From: Dastarcus helophoroides
Lineage: Eukaryota > Arthropoda > Insecta > Coleoptera > Bothrideridae
Assembly (NCBI GenBank): GCA_028583605.1
Contig: CM053328.1
Location: 16,117,107-16,181,106 of the forward strand
Length of the DNA: 64,000 nucleotides
Reading direction: 5' to 3'
Part shown: one piece after another, positions 11,460-22,810 of the stretch
Numbering within the stretch: position 1 is the stretch's first letter
Layout: every line of letters starts with the position of its first letter
Translations under genes and position numbers: made by a program
Notes under the pieces: model-generated
What the model saw: only the letters and a program-made list of their open reading frames with translations
What the model was told of the DNA's origin: nothing
The model's database searches: none

Positions 11460-12690
11460 TAAAGGGCTGGGGCGGATAATTGTGCAAAAAATAATTAACG
11501 ATAGTCTAATTTAAACACTTGAATGAATCTGGAAGTGTTATTTAATAATTTTACAAGTTATGAATTTAGAAAAGAAATGAAAATAAAAGATATTTTCACA
11601 TTAGAAGAGAAAGAAAATGAGAGGAAATCAGAAAGTCATACAGAAAAAAGAAAGAAAGAAAGAAAAAGAGAGAGAGATATTGACGTAAACTTAAAATTTC
11701 GCAATGTCTGTCGGAATTTCGAGCTTAAAGTTTACGAGGCAAAATTTTGCTAAAAACGAAAGGCTACAAAGTTAAAATTTTCTTAAAAAAAGTAGAATTT
11801 TTGAAAGTGCAATAAAAGTTGATCACAGAAGGGACCAAAAAATGTTAATCATGAAATTAAAATCATGTTAAAACCTAACTCGAAATTACCAATCTAAAAT
11901 TAAAAAGTGAGCCACAAAAAATTAAAATTTTAAAGCCAGACTAAAAATTGCTGCCAGTAGTCATAGAAAGTTCAATTTTTGCAACAAGTCTTAAAAAGTT
12001 TAACGCTAAAGTCAACATATTAAAAAAAAAGTAATATGAAAGTTATTTTTCACTAAAAAGTTTAATATGCAAAGTTACAATTAAAATAACGTAAAAAGCT
12101 TGTAACCATTTTGAAAGGAAAGGCCCAAATTTGAGCTTGGAGTTTAAAGTTGGCAAAAAATAATCCAGTGACAATTTTGCTAGTGAAGGTCAAGATTTTG
12201 ATAAAATGTTGACAGAAAAAGTCAAAACTTTAATCTTGAAGTTAAAACTTTGAAACATCAATTTAAGGTGAAAAGGTTGAAATTTTGCTAGTACCTGTTC
12301 GAATTACCAGTATAAAGTCAAAATGTTGCTGGAAAAAGTAGAAATTCTAAAATTGGACGTAAAAATGTTACCCACAGAAATCAAAATTTCCGATTAGAAA
12401 ATACATTTTTACAAAAATGAATATTAACGGCAAGGTTAAAATGTTGGAAAAATTTGTTATTTGAAAATACAAATTGTGGTAAAACGTTTGAAATTTAAAG
12501 TTAAATTTAAGATTTTGCAAAAAAACTCAAATGTTTTAACTCACAGTTTAAATTTTGCAAGGAAACGTGGAAATCAAGGTTTAAAACCATGAAAAAAAAA
12601 TAGAAATTTTAGTCACTTTAGTTACTTTAAAATTTTGCCAGGAAAAATCAACATCTTGAAACTAAATTCAGTCAGAGGTTCAAAAGTCAA
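11460..12690. repeat. GA-rich stretch followed by degenerate A-rich block
   Basis: A GA-rich simple stretch at 11600-11680 is followed by about 1 kb of the A-rich degenerate texture seen elsewhere in the window (AAAATTTT, AAAGTC and TTAAA words). The small frame at 11523-11753 is a product of the GA-rich run (KERKRERD) and is not a credible gene. Confidence 0.55.
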
Positions 12691-12739
12691 AAATCACAGT
12701 AAAAAATAGTATATAGGCTCAAGTTGAATCTTTGCGAAA

Positions 12740-13247
12740 AATTCGGAAAAGACAAAGGGGCAGGAAGACAGGAAGAAAGTAACTCAGGAAGATAGAAAAT
12801 GAAAAGATGGAAAGACAAAGAACCAAAAAAAACACGAAAATAGAAACGCTGAAAGATATAAACAGAATGAAAGAAAAACAGAAAAACATAAAGACAGAGA
12901 GAGACAGTGAAATAGAACGGCAGGAAGTAAGAAATAGATAAAGACACAAAAACAGAAAGACAAAAAACTAAAAGAAGAAAAACAGACAGCAAAACAGAAG
13001 AATAGAACAATAGAAGGCAGAAATATAGAAAGACAGACAGACAGAAACAGAAAGACAAAATCCAGATATACAAAAAAGACAGAAAGAATGAGATAGAAAA
13101 ACAAAATATAGAAATACAAAAAAGAGAAATGTGCAGACAGAATGATTAAAAGACAGTAATACAGAGATACAGCGAGACGGAAAGATGGAAGGACAGAAGG
13201 ATAGAAAAATAGGGAAGAAATGCAAAAAGCAGAAACATGGAAAGATT
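12740..13247 (+). repeat. Degenerate GACA/GAAA simple-repeat field, left part
   Basis: Units related to GAAAGACA recur with many substitutions. The antisense frames here (Phe, Ser, Leu, Cys-rich) are artefacts of the repeat. The field continues beyond the RTE insertion at 16542-17810, and the 11 bp word ATGGAAAGATT at 13237-13247 is repeated at 16542-16552, so the two parts were once continuous. Confidence 0.85.
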
Positions 13248-13382
13248 TCTTCTTCTTCTTATTCGTCTTCTTCTTCTTCGTCTTCTTCTTCTTATTCTTC
13301 TTCTCCTTATTCTTCTTCTTCTTCTTCTTCTTCTTCTTCTTCTTCTTCTTCTTCTTCTTCTTCTTCTTCTTCTTCTTCTTCA
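13248..13382 (+). repeat. (TTC)n microsatellite, the expanded 3' tail of the RTE element
   Basis: About 135 bp of TTC with a few ATTC, GTC and TCC interruptions near its outer end, then pure repeat up to the element body. Poly-Ser and poly-Phe frames across it are artefacts. Confidence 0.93.
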
Positions 13383-13539
13383 GGTGCCTTCTCCATTTTG
13401 AAAGTTAGCAATTATCAAGACTATCTTAATTTTGATACGGCTGATCTAAATAGCTGGTTATTGGAGCAGTTATACCAGTATTTTAGATTTTTTAACCAGG
13501 ACTGTCGCCTTCTGCCTATAGTTCTTTTTCTTGCGATTT

Positions 13540-16100
13540 TCCCCTCTTTTATGAGTTGCAGCAAGCGATATTTTTTCCTCTCATGATATGTCCCAAATAC
13601 TGTCGTTTTCTTGTTTTGATTGTTAGCAAGACCTCCCTCTGCTTTCTCATCTTTGTTAGTACGCTTTCATTAGTAACCTTTTCTATCCATGGTAATCTCA
13701 GGAGTCGACGGTACATCCACAATTCAAAACTCTCTAGTCTCTGAGTATCCTTCTTCCTCATTGTCCATATCTACATTCCATAATAAAGCACCGACAGTAC
13801 ATAGCATCTCATCAATCGAATTTTCAGATCAAGACTTAAATCTCGGCCGCACAGTGCTTTTTTTTATTTTCATGAATGTACTTCTTGCTTTTGTCATTGT
13901 TCTCGTTTACGCAGGTTCCTAGGTAAATATATTTCCTCATATAATTAATTCCCTGGTTGTGGATGTATAAGTTGCCGATATTTTGTCTTAACTTTGTTAT
14001 AAACATGAATATTGTGTTCTTAATGTTTTTCGAGAGTCCATATTCTTCGCTATATTCCACTATCTTGTCCATTAGTACCTGTAGGTCTTCCAGAGATTCT
14101 GAGGGTCAGACTGTATCATCGGCATACCTTAGATTGTTTATTGGTGTGCCGTTGATTTTGATGCCTAGGTTGTGGTCTTCTACTGCTTCCAATGCTCTAC
14201 TGATTATTTTCTCTGAGTAGCGATTAAATAGGGTAGGTGGAAGCACGCATATTTGCCTCACGCCTCTTTTTATTTCAATTTTCCTCGATGTACTTTTGTC
14301 TATTTTTATTTAGGCTTTTTGATTACAATACAACCTCAATATTATTCTGATATCTCTACTGTCTAAGCCCTTGTCTTTCAGTAGTCTCATCAGATAATCA
14401 TATTTGACGTTTGACTTTATCAAGTGCTTTGTTGTAGTCTATAAAGCTTGCATAAATATCTTGGTTTACATCCAGACATCTTTGTGACAATACATTAAAA
14501 GCAAATAGAGCCTCTCTGGTACCTACACCTCTTCGGAATCCGAACTAAGTTTCATTTATATCTTGCTCAAGTGTTTTACATAATCTGTTGTCTATGATCT
14601 TTAAAAAGGTTTTCATTGTTTTCTTAGTAAGTCTCACAAAAGTCGATTGTAGCTATTCTTCAGGTGTAGTTCCGCTCGAATATATGGCAATGAACAGATT
14701 CACTAGTACATAGATCTTGTCTTCTTCTATAAGTTTTAGAAGTTCCGTTGTGAGTTCATTTGGGCCAGCTGCTTTTCTATTTTTCATACTTCTTATTGCG
14801 TGCAGGTTTCTTCTTTTGTTATATATGAACCCTCATCTGTGTTGGTGTTCTCGAGGTAGGCTTTATTTCTTTGATCTTCAAAAAGTTCCTTTATATAACT
14901 TTCCCAAGTTCGCAACTTCTCTTCTGTGTTTATCATTACCACTTCCGTCTACCGAGATTTGTTGTTGTCTGCGTTTTTGTGCATTTGTGAGTTCTTTAAC
15001 TTTCTTATGGATGTAATATGCCTGGCTTAAAGTTTTTCTATCTCTTCATATTTTTTTCGAAAAAAGTCTTCCTTCGCTAGTTTAATTCTTATTCGTATTT
15101 CCCTCTGTATTTATCTATATTTGTCATTGTTTTCTTTATAATATCTTCTTTCATCCATAAGTTGCAATATCTCATCTGTCATCCATTCTTGTTTATGGTT
15201 ATTTCTTTCTTTTTGTAATAATGTTTTGGTTGGTTCCATTACTGCTAGTTTGAAGAGTTTCCACTTTTCCCGTATGTGTGTATTTCTTTCATCATCTTGC
15301 GATTCAATATTGGTTATGTTGTAGTTGATCCGTTTTTAAAGCACGGTTCTTATCTCCGGTTTTTGCAATTTGTACATATCAATTTGATGTTGGTAGCCTT
15401 TGTGCTTAATCTTCTTTAGTCTGATGAGTACTTTAGTCATTAAAGCATTATGATGTTCCTGGAAATGCTTTAATTGATTTGACTGCATTTCTGTATAGCT
15501 CCTGTATTAGGATATCTGATTTCTGACTACCTCTGTAGTGCTATCTTGTAGAGATTTCCAAGTGTATAGTCCCCGTTTTGAAAGTTGACAAAGTGTATTA
15601 GTTACAATCATGTTTTTCTCTTGACAAAACTGTATTAATCTGTCTCCCCTCTCGATTTTCTCTCCTAGTCCATATGCACCTACATGTTTTCCACATTGTC
15701 CTTTTTTTATTTTCGAGTTAAGGTCGCCTAACACAGTTGACTGTAGAATGATTCAATTTCTTCGTCTGTTTTGTCTGCAGCGGGAGCATAAACTTGGACA
15801 ATATTATTTTTACATGTTTCGGTTTGTAGGAGACCCATAACCCTATTTGACAGGGGAACAATGTCTGTCACACAGCGCGCGGCTCTCTCAGTTATCATTA
15901 CAGCTACTCCATTTCTATAGTGTGTCTTTCCAGAGAAATATATTGATCCGCATGAGGTTTGTAGTTGTCAGGAATTTGTGTTGATTCCTAAGATGTCCAG
16001 TTTGCGTCTATTCATTTCTTGGACAACATTCTGTATTTTTTTTTGGCTCAAACGTGATTGTAACGTTCCATGTGTCAATTCTTAGTGGTTTTTTTAAAGG
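13540..16100 (-). pseudogene. RTE-type endonuclease and reverse transcriptase, decayed
   Basis: On the minus strand the protein starts near 16090 with the endonuclease signature TWNVT, then NVVQEMNRRKLDILGI. Next comes GDLNSKIKKGQCGKHVG (15734-15507) and IERGDRLIQFCQEKNM. The reverse transcriptase follows, with NKALDK-like text near 14450 and the catalytic YADD box at 14115-14126. The C-terminal region (13761-13549) reads ESFELWMYRRLLRLPW and RKRQYLGHIMRGKN, typical of the family end. Many stops and shifts break the frame, including a stop just after YADDTV. In the family this protein nicks target DNA and copies its own RNA there. This copy is inactive. Confidence 0.88.
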
Positions 16101-16541
16101 ATTTTGGTATTTGTTTGTATCTGCAGGGATTTCGCTGGATGACGGCCCTGCAACCTTTCATCTATCCTCTCCTGTCGGATCTTGGCCTCCGACTGCCCTG
16201 ATCAGTACTTTTATCCGAATTTTTTTTTGTCGCCATGATGACAAACTAAGGATGCTCTTATGAGCCTTTAATGCAATGGTTTCCAGTTGCCTTCTGCATC
16301 TCCATACCGTTGATCTGTAATTGATTCATCCGCTTTTAGAAGCAATTTTTTACTTCAAGGACAAGATGGTGGCCTGCCTCTTATCAATTCTTCCATCAGA
16401 AGCTGTTGGTTGATAAGAGGGGACGGTTTATGTCGACCTTCATTCGGTCAATAGAGCCTCGTTTGTTCTCTACCAGGGTACACCACGTGCAGGCGAGAAT
16501 GTCATTTAGATCAACTGTCATGCTGTCACCCCTTATACTCT

Positions 16542-17810
16542 ATGGAAAGATTGCAATACTGAAAAAAAAATGAAGACTGACAGAAAGACAGATGGAGATA
16601 CTAGAACCGAAAAACAAGAGATATTAATACAAAAAAAAAGGAAAGACGAAAAAACAGAACAGAAATACTATAAAATAGAATTGCAATACAGAAAGATAAA
16701 AGACAAACACACAAAAAATATAAAAAACAGGACAGAAAGTAAGAAAGGTTGAAAGACCGAAGGACAGATATCAGAACAAAAGATAGAAATACAAAAAATG
16801 CAGAAGATAAGAATATAAAAAAGACAGCAAGGCAGAAATACACAAAGGCGGAGAGCCAGGAAACAAATATAAAAGAGGCAAAAAACAGAAAGACGCAAAG
16901 AAGCAAAGACGGAAAGACGGAAAGACTGAAAACCGTAGGCACAAAAAGATGGAAAGACCGAAACACAGAAAGACAGAAAGTCAGAAAGATAGAAAGACAG
17001 AAAGACAGAAAGACAGAAAGACAGAAAGACAGAAAGACAGAAAGACAGAAAGACAGAAAGACAGAAAGACAGAAAGACAGAAAGACAGAAAGACAGAAAG
17101 ACAGAAAGACAGAAAGACAGAAAGACAGAAAGACAGAAAGACAGAAAGACAGAAAGACAGAAAGACAGAAAGACAGAAAGACAGAAAGACAGAAAGACAG
17201 AAAGACAGAAAGACAGAAAGACAGAAAGACAGAAAGACAGAAAGACAGAAAGACAGAAAGACAGAAAGACAGAAAGACAGAAAGACAGAAAGACAGAAAG
17301 ACAGAAAGACAGAAAGACAGAAAGACAGAAAGACAGAAAGACAGAGACAGAAAGACAGAAAGTCAGAAAGATAGAAAGACAGAAAGACAGAGACAGAAAG
17401 ACAGAAAGTCAGAAAGATAGAAAGACAGAAAGACAGAAAGACAGAAAGGCAGAAAGGCAGAATGACAGAAAGACAGAAAGACAGAAAGACAGAAAGACAG
17501 AAAGACAGAAAGACAGAAAGACAGAAAGACAGAAAGACAGAAAGACAGAAATGCAGAAATACAGAAAGACAGAAAGACAGAAAGACAGAAAGACAGAAAG
17601 ACAGAAAGACAGAAAGACAGAAAGACAGAAAGACAGAAAGACAGAAAGACAGAAAGACAGAAAGACAGAAAGATAGAAAGACAGAAAGACAGAAAGACTG
17701 AAAGACTGAAAGACAGAAAGCCAGAAGGACAGAAAGACAGAAATACAGAGAGACAAAAAGATAGAGACAGAAAGATCGAAAGACAAAAAGAAAAACAGAA
17801 ACAATGACAG
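16542..17810 (+). repeat. (GAAAGACA)n satellite, with degenerate flank
   Basis: From about 16960 to 17760 the 8 bp unit AGACAGAA repeats almost without error, with short breaks near 17341-17460, 17551-17562 and 17671-17730. 16542-16960 is a degenerate version. All six frames stay open because of the 8 bp period, giving spurious proteins (KTERQKDR on the plus strand, FLSFCLSV on the minus strand). These are not genes. Confidence 0.96.
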
Positions 17811-18890
17811 AAAGACGAAAGTTGATAAATATATTTCAGCTTACTCATAATTTTTTTCAAGGTAGAATCAAATTCGATTGGATTCTTATTCGAGTAATAA
17901 ATAAAGCCACAAAAAAAAAACTAGCGGCTGCCCATCTCGATCAGAATAAGATAATACGGACGATAAATTTAGTGGCAATAAAATGCTCAATCTACAAATA
18001 TTCTTTTTCTCTTGGGTCGCCACACTAAGGGTGGGTGTTTTCATTCTCCGAACGGGGCGCGATTTTCCTTGAAGAAAAGCAGACGGTTTGGCTGCGAATC
18101 GAACAGCATAAATATTCGATTTGAATGTCTTTCTGAGTGAGCGTATGCGTGTGTGTGCGGTGGCACAACATTGACCCAATACAAGTGAACATCCGATATT
18201 GGGGTCTCTATATAAACACTTCGATTTCCAAAGGGCTAAAATATAAAATACGCCCGAGGATTTCATTTGCATGACAAATTGCACGATGATCGTTGGTCCA
18301 GGATATGATAACTTTTATGAAAACGTACAAATGTCAACCTAATATTTCTTTTAAAAGCTTATGTTTATCGAAGAAAATTAGGACACATTTTTAATGAAAA
18401 AAGAAGATATAATCAGAACAAAACTGAGAGGTATTGAAGATAATAACGCTTGTTAGAATTAAAAAGAAAATAGAAATTTTCTCTCCTGAAAGTAAAGAGA
18501 AATGAAGAATAGGAAATATTGCATTGAAAAATATATGAAAAGGTATTGAATAATTTTTAACCTATTATAGAAGCAAACAAAATGTGAACATCTTTCATTA
18601 TTCAACTCTCTAATTATCTGACTATCTGACTGACTTAAGCGAAAGACCACTGCGGATTTATACCGTTTTGGTTTTCAGAACAGATCTCCATATAAATCGG
18701 ACTATCGCTTACGGAAACGTCTAAAATGTTTATCTGCCGTATGATTCATTCTCGCGGTCGCTTCCTATTAACAAATGTTTTCAGAGATATCCTTAACTAC
18801 ACACTTACTAATACAAATTCGTTACAATGTTGTCCTCTTAATCTGATACATTTATTACATCAAACCTGCGGAGCCAACTCTGATCAATAA
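17811..18890. other. Mixed-composition spacer, no recognised gene
   Basis: 17990-18290 is less AT-rich than its surroundings and keeps one antisense frame open for 132 codons (18284-17886). I recognise no domain in it and do not call it a gene. A GTGTGTGCGGTGG run occurs near 18150. The rest is AT-rich. Confidence 0.4.
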
Positions 18891-18894
18891 GAAG

Positions 18895-19685
18895 GGTGTT
18901 TCAGAAATTCGAACCCCAAATCGCGAACTGTTTGCACAACAACATGCTATTTCTGTGCAAATGCATTGTCCTGCCATAACAAAGCAACGTTGGACAACTT
19001 TCAGGGTCTGTCCTTAATTTTTCCTCGTAAAGTGGCCAGTAACGTCAAATAATAATCCCCAGTTATTGTTTTACCCGTATGATTACTCCTTAGTAATCCT
19101 AAAAAAACTAAAGCAAAAACGTTTCCTGCAGATCTTTGAACACGAAATTTCTTAGGCCTCAGAGAATCAGAGTATCTCCATTCAATCGCTTGCTCATAGA
19201 AATGTAATCAAGCTTCATCCATAGTAACAACGCGATTTAAAAAGTCTGCATATTTTTCAAACCGAGCACAGAACAACCTGACCGCGATGCTTCACCCTTG
19301 AACGCTTCTGGTCAACATGTAGATGTTTGGGAATTCATTGTGCAGAAATTTTTCTTATATCCAAATCTACGTAAACTATATGATGGAAGCCTCAAATATT
19401 CGTGTTAGCCCAATTCTACGGTCTGATTAAACCATATAATGAACTGCTTCGATATTTTCAGGGAGGAACACAAAAACTGGTCTTCCCATCGCTCTTTATA
19501 TTAAATGGAAAATTTATATCTTTTTTGAAGCTTGTAATGTAACTATTCACGATCACATACGAAGCACATTGATCGCCGAGGGTGTTAAGTATATCTTCAT
19601 AAATCTGTTTAACCGTCTTAACCTCTTCACATAAGGTACTCGATGATGGCTCGATGCTCCAATTTTTTGATTTTCACAATTTCGA
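18895..19685 (-). pseudogene. Mariner transposase relic, 3'-truncated
   Basis: The minus-strand reading from 19680 gives KIKKLEHRAIIEYL, then an HTH region with VKTVKQIYEDILNTLGDQ. PPENIEAVHYMV follows, then the first catalytic box VTMDEA near 19225, where the usual Trp is a stop. GKTITGDYYLTLLATLRGKI comes next, and the second catalytic box LLWQDNA lies near 18965. The sequence ends at DLGFEFLKP near 18895. The third catalytic Asp region (SPDLAPSDYH in the family) is missing. Several internal stops show it is dead. Mariner transposases excise and reinsert elements at TA. I did not find intact inverted repeats around it. Confidence 0.85.
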
Positions 19686-19699
19686 TCGACATCCTTTTT

Positions 19700-20532
19700 T
19701 TTTAATTTTATTGCACCTAACAAGTTATATTTTTGACTTAAAACTTTACACTGACATTTCTAATAATTTATTGTTCGTTGCTGTGGTACCGCAATATTAG
19801 TTTATCCGTGGAACCGGTCTTTGCTAACTAGATATCAATGCATCCTGGTACAAGAAAAGCTTCTACAAAAAAAAAGAAAAGAAAAACATTGTTAACAAAT
19901 GTTCGAAACTACTAAAGAATGCTTAAAAACCACTGGAAGTGAAAAAAACAGAAAATTAACGAAAACTTACTAGATAATTGACGGAATCTTACTAGGATTG
20001 TTATTTTTTTAATCCGGAAACATTAAATGAGAGTAAAAATAATTGAATTATCGAGGCGTCCGAGTGTTTTCGAGGTAATTATATTTTCGTTTGGGGATTT
20101 TCCGGCCTTTCACTTCGAACTTCCAGCTCTCCTTTTGTTTTGTACACAGTTGTTTAAATGTAGTTGATCTTCTCATATAAACACGCGGCGAGGGTATGGT
20201 TTGATCGTTTTATTTGGGAATTTATTTGCGCGCCAGATCCCCGGGGAAATTTATAATGCATGTTAGGGGTTTGTCATCTTATACGCCGCCATGGTAGAGG
20301 CGAATGCCGACTGTAGACTTTATATAGCGACTATTATTTATACCGAACGTATTCTAACAAACCCCGAAGAAAATTACTATACCGCACATTTGACATGAAA
20401 AGCGACACATGTATACGTTAGAAAGCATTCGGGTAAATTTTGGGTAAAAACCTTGGGGTTTCTGTGGGGTAGTACCTTTAGTAATGTGTTAGTAGTGCCT
20501 TTGATCAATTTGCATCAGATTTAGAGCAAAGC
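19700..20532. other. Complex spacer, possibly host single-copy DNA
   Basis: 20040-20345 stands out by higher GC and lack of simple-repeat texture (for example CACGCGGCGAGGG and GATCCCCGGGG). No open frame of useful length and no recognised motif is present. Confidence 0.35.
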
Positions 20533-22810
20533 CAGGCCCGGATTTAAGGTGATTGGAGCGATTGGACCCAATCGGGCTCCGCACTACCAAAATTAACAAA
20601 AAGTTATTTTTCGAAGTTTAAAGCAAACTGCTTTTGACGATAAAAAAGTGAAATTTTTCAAAGGTCGATTCGTGTTAAAAAAGTGGAAATTTCCATAACA
20701 AGTCAAATTTAGATAACAAAATATTGCAACTTTCAAAAATATCTTTCTCAGAATTTTTATTTTATTTCAATGCTAACACATTCTTGAAATTTACAAGAAA
20801 ACTTTTTCTCAATATCTCCTTTGGTGGAACGGACTGGTCCTTGGTTATTTTTAAAAATTGAAATACAGAACTTGTCCCCTGAAACAAAGAAAAATTAAAA
20901 AACACAACAAAGGTTGCTCCAACGCGTTTCATATTTCAATTTTTTAACATTTCCTAAAAATATTGTTGTCAGACTTACATAGATTCCTATTAAAATTTCG
21001 ATCCAATTTTTAAAAAATAAACCAATGATCTGAAAAAGTCGAATTTTTTTAAAAAAAATTCAATTTTAAATGGAAATGTCCAAAAACAAAATATTTCGAA
21101 TTTTGAGATAAAAGTCAAAAATTTACAGAATAAGATGAATTTCGAACAATAATTTGAAGTTACTGGGAATCAAATTTAAAAAAGAAAAACAGACAATTAA
21201 CAGAATGGACATTGAAAAAGACACGATTTTTGAAAAATACGTACAATTTAGAGAAATTAAGAGAAAAAGATCGCACTTTCTAGAAAATATTTCAGCTTTC
21301 CAAGACAAATCCGATTTTAAGATCAAAATTGGAATTTTGAAAATAAACTAGTAATTTCGAAAAAAATGAATTTTGAGGAAAAAAATTTGAAAAAGTCGGA
21401 GTTTTCAGTAAATCATATTAAAAATAAAAACCTAACCTTTCCCAGAAGCTCTAAAAATGTCCAAAATTCAAAATAGTTAAAATTTTCCATGGTCTAATTT
21501 TGCGAAAAAATCGAATTATCATTGTTCTCAAAATTTAATTTTAATTTAAAATTTAGTAAAGATGTTGAATTTATAAATCTATAATAAATCTTTTTCTCTA
21601 AATCCCAAAAAATATTTTTCTCTACATTTTTACTAAGATTCCGATTTAATTTGACAACCACGAAACATCACATTTTGAGATAAAAGTAAAAATTTGTCGA
21701 AAAAGACAAATATTAAGAAAATATCCAAATAAATAAACGATTTTTGAAATAAAAGTTCTAAAAATAGAATTTTGACAATAAAATCGAAATTTCAAAAAAG
21801 TCCAATTCTTAGGAAAAGGTAAATTTTAGGAAAAAGACTACTTTCAGAGAAAAATTAAAAGTTTCGAGAAAAAAGACGAATCTACCAATAAAATATTAAA
21901 TATCGAATATTGAAGTAAAACTCAACATTTCATAGAAAAAAACCAGTCGAAATTTTCAAAAAATCGTATTCTAAATTTTCAAAAATAGCTAAATGTTGAG
22001 AAAATTACCGATAGTTGATAAAAACTAAATTTCCAAAAAACTTTGAAATGGACAAGAATTTCAAGATGTTCCAGAAAAAGTTAAATTTGAAGAAAAAAGT
22101 TGAAATTTTGAAAAAAAAAATCTAAACTCTGAGAAAAAAAGAAATTACCAGAAATTGATCGAATTTCTGCAAAAAAGATCTAAATTTTGAGAAAAAGCCG
22201 TTTTTTTGGTAAAACTTTGAAATTTTCCAGAAAGAGTTAGATTTTATCAAAATTTAGAAAATAAAGCGAACTAAGAAAAAGAAATTTTAAGCAAAAAATG
22301 GAAATTTACTGGGTGAATATTTATTATCTCTTGACTGCTCGAGTGAGAGGAAGATAGACGCCCTACCTGCCTCATGTGGCATCAGAAAATGTCCAATATC
22401 GTGATACACATCGAAATTTTGACAAATTGAAACTTCTAGAAAATTTTTTCGTAATTTTGTCACAAAAATGTCAAAATAAAAAAAACATACTTTTTTATCA
22501 GAACATTGACCAAATTTCGAGGAAAAGGCAAATTTTAATAAACCAGCTGAAATTTGTAGAATCAAAAAAGTCGAAACTTTCAGAAAAAGTTGGATTTCTA
22601 GAAACGGCAAATTTTGCAAAAAATGACAAAACGACGAAAAACTTGAAATTTTGATGCAAGTTATGTTTAATAAAATAAGTGGAATTTATGAATAAATGTA
22701 GGATTTCAAAAAAAGACACGTTTTTTAAAAAATACCAAATGTGAGAAAAAGTCGAAATTTCGAAAAAAATATTTCAAGGAAAGACGGAATTTAAAGCTAG
22801 AAAGAAAAGT
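20533..22810. repeat. Degenerate A-rich block with a hAT-like left end
   Basis: The block opens with CAGGCCCGGATTTAAGG, a start typical of a common hAT family. The next 60 bp include CCCAATCGGGCTCC, also seen near such ends. The interior is degenerate A-rich repeat. No matching right end or 8 bp duplication was found. Small frames such as 22376-22654 are low complexity. The end near 22895 (GCTACGCCTATGG) looks like the terminus of a different element. Confidence 0.55.
20822..20935 (+). repeat. GGAACGGACTGGTCCTTGG repeat, copy 1
   Basis: A 110 bp unit running from GGTGGAACGGACTGG through CAACAAAGGTTGCTCC. Other copies are at 27252-27360 (inverted) and in palindromic form at 40678-41566. Confidence 0.75.

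Larger units (their letters stand above)
13248..16541 (-). mobile_element. Full-length RTE-type non-LTR retrotransposon with GAA tail
   Basis: The element lies on the minus strand between two copies of ATGGAAAGATT (13237-13247 and 16542-16552), an 11 bp target duplication. Its 3' end runs from coding relics through GCACCTGAAGAAG into a (GAA)n tail, which on the plus strand is the TTC tract at 13248-13382. RTE-type elements typically end in short tandem repeats rather than poly(A). The 5' end is near 16541, so the copy appears full length at about 3.3 kb. It inserted into the GACA/GAAA field. Confidence 0.85.

Noticed and set aside
12687..13586. Overlapping frames rich in Phe, Ser and Leu around 12687-13586
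   Set aside because: They come from the degenerate GACA/GAAA field and the TTC tract.
14383..14400. A second hammerhead-like CTGATGA followed by GAAA on the minus strand
   Set aside because: It lies in the RTE coding region, the intervening 7 nt cannot form stem II, and no stem I is present.
16749..17860. Long frames on both strands, such as 16749-17420 (plus) and 17860-17363 (minus)
   Set aside because: They are translations of the 8 bp (GAAAGACA)n array and its degenerate edge, open in every frame because of the period. No protein family is involved.
17886..18284. A 132-codon antisense frame
   Set aside because: No recognised domain, no neighbouring exon signals, and composition explains the open length.
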